A stretch of DNA of 64,000 nt from Asterias rubens (lineage: Eukaryota; Echinodermata; Asteroidea; Forcipulatida; Asteriidae), in NCBI RefSeq assembly GCF_902459465.1, contig NC_047070.1:4142554-4206553 (forward strand), read 5' to 3'. The notes beneath the pieces were generated by a model. It was not told where the DNA came from, made no database searches, and worked only from the letters and a program-made list of their open reading frames with translations. Position numbers and translations under genes: made by a program. Positions 54,196-64,000 of the stretch are shown here, piece after piece; position 1 is the first letter of the stretch, and every line of letters starts with the position of its first letter.

Positions 54196-57100
54196 TTAGG
54201 TCACTACATTTATAATAGAGTCATCGTCATCAGCGGCGATGTCATTACCCTTTTCTTCGGACTTCTCCGGTTGCACAGTCTCCGACCATTCACCGCTTCT
54301 CGTCTGCTGATCGGTTCCAGACAGATCCGAGAGGAATCGTTGGAATAGCTGAACGTCGGGAGCGACAACCGTACGAAGCTCGCTCGCCGCCGCATCAACG
54401 CCGCCATCAGGGATGTGGAGATTCAGAGATCGCTCGTCGTCATCCAAGTCCACGTCGCACCGACGCGGATGACGTGATGACGAAGCCGTCGAGTTGGAGC
54501 CGGGGCTGGACGAGTTCCCATTCTTGCGTTCCTCGCCCGTGGATGAACCGAACGTTGCATGGACTGATTCTGCCTGTGGTGGCGCCCCATATCCGAAGTC
54601 AGCAACATGAGCTGCCTGCATGCCTTTAAGGATGTTGACTGCGTTCTGGTTTGGTGTTAAATTCACTGCTGTTTGTGCACGGCCTTCGTTGACGAGATGC
54701 AAGACAGCGCCCCCGTTTGCCTGCTGGTAGACCATTTTATTTTGTGGAATTTGAGAGGAGGGATTTTTCATGAGGATTTGTACAGGCTGGATGGCAGGCT
54801 GTCCGACTGCTGTTGGACCTGCGGCTGCTGCATGACGTAGTATTTGTGCTGAATCTGGTCGGCGAGGTGGCCCCACGGGTTCTATCACGTATTGCTGAAA
54901 AAAGGTGTACATAATTTATCGTAATTATAAGTAAATTGGCCGGCTTGGAGATATAATCATATTGTGGTAATAATTCGAAAATCACACCATGGTTTTCTAA
55001 TAAACATGTAAATTTAGCTTCTTGAAAAAATGCCCGTAGATTTGGGTAACATTTTATAGGTTTCCTTGAATTACCTGAGCCTGGGGAGGTGCGTGTTGTG
55101 AATTCACACTTACACCGCTGGTACCCGGCCTCTGCGATTGAGCGCCTGCTGCATTATCACGGTGCGTCATTGGTGGTTGGATACCTGTGAAAGTACAATA
55201 CCAATAATTCACATTCCACATTGGATTATTTTTAGTTGTTTTCCGTGTATCTTTCAAGGAAAAATAGTTTTTTGAACAGTTAAACGATGAGTTTCATCTT
55301 ATAAAATAAAACTAACTTAATTTTTTTTTTTTTTTTTATTTTTTTTTTAATACATTTTTTAACATTTTAAGAAATAAATATCGAACACATTAAGTGTATG
55401 TCAAACTTACCGAAGGGTCCATGCTGTGATATGACGTAACGGGGGTTCGACGAAAACGTGAAGTACGAGGTTGAATTCGGATTGAGTTTACAGTTGGGCA
55501 AACTATTGGCGTGGTCACCACTGGGTACGATGCTGAAACCTGTGTTTTTCTGTTTTGGCGGTCGAGGACTATAAACCCAACCTAAGAGGGAATAAACAAA
55601 CAAGTATTTTGAGGTATTACTGCAACTTCACTTTCATTTGGTTCTTTTGTAGTATATAATAGCCTAATGTTCAGAACTGGTATAAACAAATTCGTCAAGA
55701 TCACATATATACATAAAACTTACACGGTCTAAAGATGATGGTAGTAGAAAATAACCCCTAGAAATAAATGTTTCCCGTTTGGAGTTTATCGCTCAGTGAG
55801 CGTTTTATTAATTTTATTTTAAATCGATGTCCATGCAAAATGGTTATCGAAACAACACACAGACGGTCTAATGATGAAGATAGTACACAACAGCCCTTGA
55901 AATATTTCTGTCTGAAATGTCATATTTTGACGAGAAATAAATGAAACTAATTTCCCATTTGGAGTTTATCGCTCAGTGAGCGTTTTAGTCATTCTTTTTT
56001 AAATCGATGCAATGTGCAATCGAAACTTACACAGACGGTCTAATGATGAAGATAGTACACACCAGCCCTTGAAATATTTCTGTCTAAAATGTCATATTTG
56101 ATGAGAAATAAATGAAACCAATTACCCGTTTGGAATTTATCGCTCAGTGAGCGTTTTACTCTTTTTTTTAATCGATGTCATGCATCATTATTTTTTCACT
56201 ATTTTCTTGTTACCCAGATGGCCGATCGATCTCAAACTTCTACAGATGTGTCAGTTTATGTATGGTGATTACAGAAAGTGCTTACATCACTGACATGCAG
56301 CAACCATTTTGTTGGCAAAAACAAATTATGTAATGTTCCTTTAAAATCTGGAAAACTTTTGACTATTTATGGAATTTTGTAGAGGGCGTAATCAGGCTTA
56401 CCCGGATGTTCCTCCCTGTGTTGTTTCTTCAGCTCCTCGGCTTCTCTGTAGAAAGGGTCCTTCTGCACATGCGTCAGAGCGTTCCAAGCTTGACCTAACC
56501 GGATGCTGATGTCGGCATTGTTGTTGCCCCGGAAGCTCTTTGCCAGTAGTGGTCGGTTGATGCGAGCCCACACCATGAAGGCGTTCATGGGGCGCCGGAC
56601 ACGGTCGGCATTAGGGCGCTTCCGACCTCGGCTGGAGAGGGCGTCTTGAAAACAAAAATCATAAAAAACATTTTTTTTGTTACGGAAATGGTTTATTTTA
56701 AACATTCGATGAAACAGTACGAAATCATGAATTAACATAATGATCAAAATTGTTAAAAGTACTTAGAAAAAACCACTATGTAAAAAAAGCCATTCGAGAG
56801 AATAGAGAAATCAGGTTGAAAATGATCATTAACCAGCACAACAGTCAGTCGCCCTCATGTCAGTTTAGAGAAGTGAATACACTTAAAGTTCACATTATCT
56901 GGTGTTCGATTTGTGGCATGGTGTACCCTCACCTCCTACTGTGTCCTCATTGTGTCCTGGGAACCTCAGGAATTCTTTAGAAGATTTTAGGTGGGGCGTG
57001 TACTTTAACAATAGGGGGGAACATGGTTGGGGGGGTACTTTCTCTGCCAAATACCGGTATAAATTCCCAAGTTGTGAGTACATTTGCCAAATTGAATTTA

Positions 57101-60100
57101 GAGCATGTAGAAAAAAGCCAGATTGTGTCTGATTCGCTCGGCAACCGTCGGTCTCTCTTATCCTAGACCGCTGGACTTCCCTTGTAGTGAGCTTGTACTG
57201 TTCTTGTGCCCAGATGCACATAAAATATTTCTAAGTCACATTCTCTATGGTATGGTATTGTGTTGGTTGATTGTTTTTTTGTTTTGTTTTTTGTTTATAA
57301 CTTCTGGCTAGCAGTCTTTTACTTTACCTCTGTCTCAAAATCTATGCTACCTCAGAGGGAACCGGTTCTCACAATGTTTTTATTTTGTTTTACTAGCAAC
57401 AGCTCTCCAATGCTCGTTACCAAGTCAGTTGTTAAGTTAATATGTGTTTTTTAAGAATTGGTTTGTATTGTACCATTGCAATTCAACCAATCGGTTGCCA
57501 CACTGTAAACAATGGTTTTGTTATGGAATTAATAACCAATACAATGCGTTAATAAGTTCGAGTGCGGACTTTTTCAGTTGACCCTTGTTACGCCATGAAA
57601 AGCACTACGACAGTGTAAATGTTGATGTACAAAACCACAGTAGTCAACCAATGGTCGACTAGCCTGGGCCCAATTTCATAGCTCTGCTTACCGTAAGCAC
57701 AGAATTGGCGCTTACGGAGGCAGGGAATTCTGTGGTTATGGCTGCGAATTTGGTCTTCTGCACGTGCGTACTCCCCATTACTAGGCATTCTAGGCTTACA
57801 AGGCTAGTGCAGAAATTCGGCGCTTGTTAATAATAATAATAATAATATTTATTCGGGCAATCACATTTACAAGCACATTTACATACATTAAAAATATTTA
57901 AGAAAACAAAGTAAAACCACAGTGGGGTGCATGCCCAGGAGAGAATAAAAGTATAAAAAAAAAATAACTGTCGCCAAAAGGCGTTTGTCTCCTAAAACCC
58001 TAAAAATACATTAAGGCAAGAGGGGACATATAAAAAAAGCACAGAAGATAATACAAAACACTAAACAATTTAAAAAGGCAAACAAGCATAGACATACACA
58101 GATAAACACACATAAAATTATATACGTAAAAAAAGCAAGTCTATACATCAAAATGGTTAAAGAGCAATACAACAACATTCCGATAAGGGGACACATATGA
58201 AATGACATTGTAAACAGGCAAGTAACTCTATCTAAGAGCAAAACTGCAGGGGGTGGACAAATTTGAACAATAATAAAAATAATTAAAAAGCATAGAACAT
58301 GATACAAATCAAGGAACAAAAAAGGCAAACGAGCAAAACATGAACTTTAAAAAGCCAGTCTATACATCAAAATGGTTTTTGAGCTTAGATAAAAATTCCT
58401 GTAAGGGGGCACATATGAAATCGTTAACAAGGTCAGTAGGCAAGTTGCTCCAGCCACGAGCAAAACGGCAGGGGATGGAAAATTTAAACAAATCGGTACG
58501 GGCTGATAAATGATGATAAACAAGTTTATCTTTGTGTCTAGCATTAACCAAGATTTTGCATAAACAGGATGACAAGGCACCTGTATGATTGTGAGTAAAC
58601 TAATTGTTTACATACAAAAGCAAAGAACAGATATTCCCTTCTATTACTTAGGGTGGAAAGCCCTGTTTCTATAAGCCTGCTATTGTAGGGTTGTTCCTGT
58701 CTCCTTTGATGAAGCATTAGCTTTGTGGCATACCTCTGAACCTTTTCTAGTTGAGTCTCGTGTTTAAAACGATAAATATGCCAAACAGGAGAACAATAAT
58801 CTAAAAGAGGTGAAACAATAGACTTGTACAAAGTAAGCAGTGTTTTAGAGTTGCAGTCTCCCACAACATGACGAATAAAACCCATCAATTTTGATCCAAT
58901 GTTCTTACTTATTTTAAATTTGAAACCATAATCGTTAATTTTTTCGAAAGCTGCAAATTCAGCAACGGGATAATTTAATCACTACGTACATCAATGGTTA
59001 AAAAGGGAAAATACGAACAAAATTTCACAGTTTGAATCAAAATGCAAAATGTCCTAATTAAGTTTTGTTGAGCATCATCTGATTTCAAAATACATGGAGA
59101 TAATTAAGGAAAACAACTCGGTAAGGAATCGAACCAATGACTTGAGTATAATGCTTACCATTAACACAACGGCCTACGAATAATGAGGCCCTATAGTCTA
59201 CAAAGTACATTTTTCTCTCTCACAAGTTTTCTTGATTAAATATAATATTGTACATCTTGATTAAAGATTTACTACCAGACATTAACTGAAATACTCACAG
59301 CCCAAGAATCATAAAGTAAAAGTGTCTCAAATATACTTCAAATTAACACCACATTGACCTTTCTTTTATAGTCATAAACTTTTGTGATTAAAATATGAAA
59401 TATATTGACTGAAAATTAAATATCTTGGTTAAAGATGAAATATCTTGGTTAAAGATTATGTCTTGGTTAAAGGTTACTACATTCAATGAAATATTCAAAA
59501 TTCAATCAGAATGGAAAATATCACATCTAAGTGTTAAAAAGCATTTTGATTCCAAAATACAGTGAGATAATTAAGCAAAAACAACTCGCTAGGGAATCGA
59601 ACCAATGACTTGAGTATATGCTTCCATTAACACAACGGCCTACGAAAAATGAGGCCCTAAGTCTACAAAGTACAATTTTCGATTTTCATAACATTTCCTG
59701 ATTAAATATTATACATCCTCGATTAAAGATTAAATACCAGACATTAACTGAAATATTTAAAGCCCACAAGAATCATACAGTGTAGTTATGTTATTGGATT
59801 TCTTTTACATGCCTCTTGTAAAAGTTTATGTCAAATCAACTTCAAATTAACACTACGTTGACCTTGGTTATTAAAAAAACAAATTATATAAAAACTCAAG
59901 AAAACTACACATCTTAGGAGGGGTCTTGAGGAATGTAGCAAATTCTGCACAGACTTTGACCCCATTTGACTTTGACTTCTGGTTCAAACCGAAAGTTGAA
60001 ATTTACAATAATTTCAAACACTCAGTTTTCAAACAAGGATGTATCATCAAAATATTGAGGTCGTTTAATTATGACGTCATCAAGTGTCACGCGTCGTCAC

Positions 60101-62781
60101 AGACAAAACATACGCAGTTGGGCTGAAACCTTGCATGTACTAAACCCGGGATGTGTTTCATCTACAAGTTGAGATCAGAGCTCAATGACATTTTCAATTG
60201 TCACGTGACCTCATTTTAAAGGGACACTGTTCAAACATTAGTTATGCGCGACCAAGCTTAAACCTCCCATGTATTCAAGCAGGGATGTGTAACATCCAAA
60301 AATTAAGTTCCTGTTTCTAATTACTTCATCAAATGTTAGGCAGGTGACTTGTAAAACTTTGACTTCGAATTAATTCAAACAACACGGTGGAAAATCGAAC
60401 CAGTGAGCTGAGTAGGCCTATAATGTTTCGTAAACACAACGGCCTGAAAGTCATAATGCCTTACTGCACACAGTACTTTTTTCTTTTTCATAAACTTTTG
60501 TGGTTGAAGATTGAATATATCTTGGTTAAAGATTACTACATTCAATGAAGTATTCAAAATTCAATCAGAATGAAAAATGTTATAATCTTAGTATTGTAAA
60601 GCATTCTGATTCTAAAAAACAGTGGGATAATTAAGTAAAAACAACTCAGTATGGAATCGAACCAATGACTTGAGTATGCCTCCATTAACGCAGCGGCCTA
60701 CAAAAAATGAAGCCATACAGTCTACCGAGTATATTTTTTCGTTCACAAATTTCCTTGTTTAAATACTATACAAGATTATAGTTAAAATATTTAAAGCCTA
60801 ATAATCATACAGTGTGTACAGTTATTGGGTTACTTTTAAACTTTTATATCGAATCAATCTAAACAACTCGGTCGGAAATCAAACCCGTTAGTTAAAGCCA
60901 TTATACACTTTCGGTAAACAGTATTGTCCAAGTCCCACACTTCGTGTATCACAACTTATATATAAAATAACAAACCTGTGGAAATTTAGGCGCAATCGGT
61001 CATTGGAGTCGAGAGAAAATAATGGGAAACCCACTCTTGTTTCCGCGCGTTTCGCCGTGTCATGACATGTGTTTAAAATAAATCTTATTCTCGCTAACGA
61101 GAATTTATATTGTTTTAATGTTTTCTCAAAAAGCAAAGCATTTCATGGAACAATATTTCAAGAGAAGTTTTTCACCATTACCTTCTGTTAACCCTGTAAA
61201 TTATTTGTAAATCTGTGAATTTTCTTTTCTGTACCAAATGTGTATAATGGCTTTAAGTATGTGCTTCATAAACACAACGCCTACAAAAAGCAATGCCTTA
61301 GTCTACACAGTATTTTTTTCTTCTTTTTCATAAACTTTTGTGATCAAAGATTAAATATTGGTTAAAGATTAAATACCTTGGTTACAGGTTGCGTCTTGGT
61401 TAAAGGTTACTTCATCCAATGAAATATTCAAAGCCCGAGAGTCATAAAGTATGTTATATAATTGGCCTTCATTTCTACGTCTCATAAAAGCCCTGACTGT
61501 TTTGAAAACATTTCAAAGTAACAAAGTATCGATAATATAAATTTTTGTTGGTTTTGGTACATTATGATGCTTTATGATTTTCCGAATGAGTCGTATCTTT
61601 CTCAGTGTAAAAGAGTGAAAACCACTCTTTTTGTCTGCCATACCACTCTTGTAGAGAGCCATATGGCGGACAACTCTTTTTGGAGTGAAAGACATTACTT
61701 TTTAGAGTGAAATTTGTTCAAATTTACTCAAAAAGAGTGACAGATTGACTTTCACTCTCAAAAGATTGAAACTTTCACCACTCGGACAAGAGAGTGAAAT
61801 TTTAACTTTTGCACTGGATGCTAACAAGTACATGTAAACAATTTTTAAAGTCACACGGTGAATTAAGGCCCTTAGTTTGAAGCAGTGTCGAAACAATCAC
61901 ATTCATGATATCTTCAGGAGAAAAACAATATTGCATTTTTAAATTAATTATGTTTTCACATGTTTTAGTGGAGGTTGCAAGACCGTTCGATTTTTTTATA
62001 TTTTTTTTTACAATACAGCGCAGTTGGCTGTATCGTATTGTAGGAAACCAGTTCGAGGAAAACATGAACATTCACATTTGAATGTTGACATTCCTTGAAC
62101 AATTGAAGAATTATCAAAGTGATCATGTGGAGTGAACTGCAGTTGGTTGTTTCCGGGTTGCCTAAAAGTTCCTTGTGAATTATGCCTCATTAGACAAGCT
62201 CACCGAAGCTCGACGCAATTTGATGTCTTGAGTTTTGGCCCGTTGGTCTGTTGGTCATTCCCCATTCCTATATTTACGTTGTTGTGATATCACTTCTGTA
62301 AAATAAAACCAAATATTTTGAGTTCGACATTTTAACAGCGGAGAAATTTGTGATTTTTCTTGAAATTACGAGGCCGAAAACACGACAACGGTTGAACGTG
62401 CAGAAGTGAATGTACCATCAATAGGACCGCAAACCCTTCGTCTACCATAATATCGACCTCATTTGTCTCCATTATGCTCGAAACAGTCAAGTTCACCAAA
62501 AAAGTAAGGCTACTCTTCGAAAAGTGTGAAAACTTAAGTACACTTCAGTTGAAAATATAAATGTCTTAGAGGGGTTAAATTCGGCCAAAATTGGGTTCTA
62601 AATCTTCGGTAGATTGTCGAGAAGGCTACTTACCCCACCATGTTGGTCTTACTCTGATGGAAATGTACTTCCCATCGGTTTCAAGGAGCAGTGCCGGAAC
62701 GCTCGCAATTTCACGCGAAGTCTCGAAGGGTTCCGAGGCCAGCTCTCGCTGCAAATGAAATCGAGTAGCTCCGCGCTTCAT
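54196..62781 (-). CDS. SOX30: SOX30-like HMG-box transcription factor
   Basis: Five minus-strand exons join in phase: 62781-62634, 56644-56402, 55581-55411, 55184-55075 and 54894-54196 (456 residues). The HMG box lies near residues 64-134: [20 protein letters not shown] is the SOX signature, [17 protein letters not shown] matches SOX30's NNAEISVQLG, and [12 protein letters not shown], rebuilt across the exon 2/3 junction, matches SOX30's EEFPGWVYQPRP. The tail is Gln/Asn/Ser-rich with an acidic end ([11 protein letters not shown]). Exon 1 is assigned because its phase-1 end fits the HMG exon exactly and because it is the next good frame upstream; its short sequence ([16 protein letters not shown]) is not itself diagnostic. 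SOX factors bend DNA at ACAAT-like sites; vertebrate SOX30 is a spermatid regulator. The N-terminus is far shorter than human SOX30, so an exon may be missing. Divergent with the kinase at 63511. Confidence 0.85.
55722..56180. repeat. Three tandem units of about 171-180 bp in SOX30-like intron 2
   Basis: Each unit carries ACGGTCTAA(A/T)GATGA, GAAATAAATG, GGA(G/A)TTTATCGCTCAGTGAG and then ATCGATG. The TTTATC landmark starts at 55781, 55961 and 56132. The palindrome CGCTCAGTGAGCG is intact in every unit. Confidence 0.75.
57310..57445. mobile_element. Right-part fragment of AGGCACTGG-type MITE
   Basis: CTACCTCAGAGGGAACCGGTTCTCACAATG and ACAGCTCTCCAATGCTCGTTACC match the family interior, but both termini are lost. 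Confidence 0.5.
57666..57826. mobile_element. Truncated GGGCCCAATTTCATAG MITE
   Basis: GGGCCCAATTTCATAGCTCT and the TTACCGTAAGCACAGAATTGG interior match 52230-52480. The copy stops at GGCGCTTG where the LINE end begins, so the LINE probably landed in it. Confidence 0.65.
57829..58940 (-). mobile_element. Broken non-LTR retrotransposon (LINE) 3' end
   Basis: Minus strand, 5' to 3'. A frame at 58888-58544 encodes the region just after the reverse-transcriptase core ([30 protein letters not shown]), typical of CR1/Jockey-like LINEs. A second frame, 58575-58360, carries the ORF2 end ([27 protein letters not shown], stop). The two are offset by a frameshift. The 3' region is internally duplicated: 58128-58270 repeats 58358-58500. 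The element ends in an ATT microsatellite at 57829-57850. It is 5'-truncated and dead, inside SOX30-like intron 1. Confidence 0.8.
59090..61460. repeat. Degenerate direct-repeat cluster
   Basis: Units share ACAACTCGGT, GGAATCGAACCAATGACTTG, ACACAACGGCCTAC, GAGGCCCTATAGTCTAC, CTTGATTAAATA and AACTGAAATA. Landmarks fall at about 59116, 59583, 60380, 60645, and 60864 continuing at 61262. Spacing is uneven (about 220-800). GGAATCGAACC looks like a reversed tRNA-like B box, so the unit may be SINE-derived. All in SOX30-like intron 1. Confidence 0.6.
60892..61256. mobile_element. TTAA MITE inserted in the repeat cluster
   Basis: TTAAAGCCATTATACACTTT and TGTGTATAATGGCTTTAA end it, with TTCTCGCTAACGAGAATT inside. 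It cuts one cluster unit between AAACCCGTTAG and GTATGTGCTTC. Third copy of the 5721 family. Confidence 0.85.
61600..61805. repeat. Array of AGAGTG / CACTCT words in both orientations
   Basis: About nine matches to AGAGTGAAA or its inverse lie in roughly 200 bases (AAAAGAGTGAAA, CCACTCTTT, CCACTCTTG, TTTGGAGTGAAAG, TAGAGTGAAAT, AAAAGAGTGAC, TTTCACTCTC, AGAGAGTGAAA). They can form several alternative hairpins. No coding frame. Confidence 0.6.
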
Positions 62782-63510
62782 TATCGAGCACGGTGCGCAC
62801 GGACTGATACCAATGTTTATGCACACTCGACAGTGATCAATAGAACCATGTTAATGCATTGATAACACACCATTGTAATGTCTTAGTTCGTTGACTCCTA
62901 TTGAAAATGGTCTATTTGCTGGCTTCCATTTTGGATTTGTGTGGTACTTTTTGACTTTTGACTTTTCGTTGTACCATAGAGTTGTACCATCATCGGTTTG
63001 TTTTTTCTTTACGATTTTTCTTTTTTTACTACGATTTTTCTTTTTTCTCCCCCCTTTTTTTTTTTGGGGGGGGGGGGTGGGGGCTGATCTTTGAGTGTCG
63101 AAGAAACTTCCCCTTTGCAAAGTTCGTCGATTTCACAACACTAAAAACGGTGAACGGATATAGGCCGATATGTCTCATTAACATGGGCTCTGAAGGAGGT
63201 GGATTCAAAAGATGGCAACAACTACAGAAGACATTTCTAGACATTATACGCCATAATGGGTAGGAAACATTTTTAGGGACAGAATCTCCTTCCATAAATT
63301 TTTTTCACAATAAATCAGTGCTTCTGGGTTTTCCCGCCTCTTACAACACACAGTCGGGAAATTCCAAATTTTCGATGTCATGTGATTAAACAGACCAATG
63401 GGAGTATTTTAAAAACAATAATTTGCAATGGAGTCGGCCATTACTGCTGTTGATAGTTGCAAAGCCTGACATTGTCTGATATTTTACTACTCTCTAAGGG
63501 TGCGGCCACT
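62782..63510. promoter_or_regulatory. Divergent intergenic region, SOX30-like and kinase genes
   Basis: The two start codons face away across 729 bases. Visible: a CCAAT core at 63391 (AGACCAATGGG), a GCCATTACTG near 63438, and a pyrimidine tract running into a near-pure T then G run at 63000-63083. No TATA box is obvious on either side. Shared regulation is inferred from distance only. Confidence 0.4.
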
Positions 63511-64000
63511 ATGGGGAATACTTGTTCAATACCAGGATTCTCAGATTTGAGACATCTTGGAGAGGGAGGATTTGGCGTGGTCTATCTTGGGACAGATGAC
63601 ACCTCTGGAGAGAAACATGCTATAAAGGTTCTACGTCTGGCTAAATCTGCACAGAAGGAAATAGAAGTGATGGGTAGACTTTCCAAACACCCTCATATCA
63701 TTGAACACAAACGGAGCATAGTACTTGAAGACAAAACATGCCTGGTCATGGAGTACTGCAGTGGCGGGAATCTAAACGACTACCGCTTGAATAATTGCAG
63801 AGAGCCGGGTCGTGATCTTCGCTTCATGAGGGAAATCGCCTCTGCGGTCGCTTTTCTGCATCGCACTGGCATAATCCATTACGATTTAAAACCAGATAAC
63901 ATTTTACTCACTTCCACTGGAAACTTGAAAGTTGCAGATTTGGGCATTTCCAAACTTGCCTCCGAATCGAAACAAGGTGGTAGTCTGTACGACTACTACA
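63511..64000 (+). CDS. Protein kinase, PDIK1L/STK35-like, 5' part
   Basis: An open frame runs from ATG 63511 to the window edge (163 codons, no intron yet). The start MGNTCS fits N-myristoylation at Gly2, with Cys5 suited to palmitoylation. Kinase landmarks: Gly loop LGEGGFGVVYLG (16-27), the AIK lysine at 39, a helix-C Glu at 50 or 52, hinge LVMEYCSGGNLNDY, catalytic loop IIHYDLKPDN (121-130) and VADLGISKLA (141-150). The LVMEYC, AVAFLH and VADxGxSK text is closest in my memory to PDIK1L/STK35 (NKF4 family). Two departures: HYD replaces HRD, making it a non-RD kinase, and DLG replaces DFG. Lys39, Asp125, Asn130 and Asp143 are all present, so catalysis is plausible. The PDIK1L match is moderate; another small family is possible. 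Confidence 0.82.
   Translation, partial: MGNTCSIPGFSDLRHLGEGGFGVVYLGTDDTSGEKHAIKVLRLAKSAQKEIEVMGRLSKHPHIIEHKRSIVLEDKTCLVMEYCSGGNLNDYRLNNCREPGRDLRFMREIASAVAFLHRTGIIHYDLKPDNILLTSTGNLKVADLGISKLASESKQGGSLYDYY

Noticed and set aside
62473-62502. Possible plus-strand first exon (ATG CTC GAA... ending AAAAAA|GTAAGG)
   Set aside because: Only ten codons, no matching acceptor with phase before the kinase, and it would overlap the SOX30-like intron.
62958-63295. Overlapping frames across the homopolymer tract on both strands
   Set aside because: They consist largely of Phe/Gly or Lys/Pro from T and G runs and have no splice or family support.

Overview
This window looks like echinoderm nuclear DNA, most likely from a sea star. 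Genes have short GT-AG exons in long AT-rich introns. Introns and intergenic DNA are full of small palindromic TTAA-flanked elements, hAT-like elements and tRNA-derived SINEs of the kind I associate with asteroid genomes. That placement rests on pattern memory, not a search. Four genes have recognisable relatives or domain families, a fifth is unrecognised, and a sixth is cut by the right edge. I rebuilt exon structures by hand from splice signals, phase continuity and family similarity.

Layout. (1) 490-3623 (+): 3' part of a secreted-type gene with a C-type lectin domain, a fibronectin III domain and a PAN/apple-like tail. (2) 3.6-7.1 kb: transposable elements, including a roughly 142-bp tandem array built on a tRNA-like SINE head. 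(3) 7261-23913 (+): complete 14-exon CLINT1/epsinR (ENTH domain). (4) 24-31 kb: CLINT1 3' UTR, repeats, a perfect 20-bp minisatellite and a possible 5' exon for the next gene. (5) 31080-38634 (+): PGC-1 family transcriptional coactivator (LXXLL, HCF-binding DHDY, RS domain, RRM, conserved C-terminus). (6) 38.6-44.9 kb: intergenic, nested elements. (7) 44912 to about 51080 (-): an unrecognised gene of about ten exons with a C-terminal coiled coil. (8) 54196-62781 (-): SOX30-like HMG-box factor in five exons; its first intron holds a broken LINE and a degenerate repeat cluster. (9) 63511 to the edge (+): 5' part of an N-myristoylation-motif kinase resembling PDIK1L/STK35, divergent from the SOX30-like gene across about 730 bp.

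How the genes relate. They do not form one pathway: CLINT1 acts in clathrin traffic, PGC-1 in transcription and mitochondrial biogenesis, SOX30-like in transcription. The notable point is the neighbourhood. CLINT1 and SOX30 are close neighbours on human 5q33, and a PGC-1 paralogue (PPARGC1B) lies on 5q32, so the window may preserve a deuterostome linkage group.

Gene-free DNA not itemised: 1.63-2.36, 6.1-7.1, 8.5-9.2, 12.3-14.9, 25.7-26.4, 49.3-49.9, 50.1-50.5 and 56.7-57.3 kb hold AT-rich DNA and weak repeat remnants with nothing I can name.
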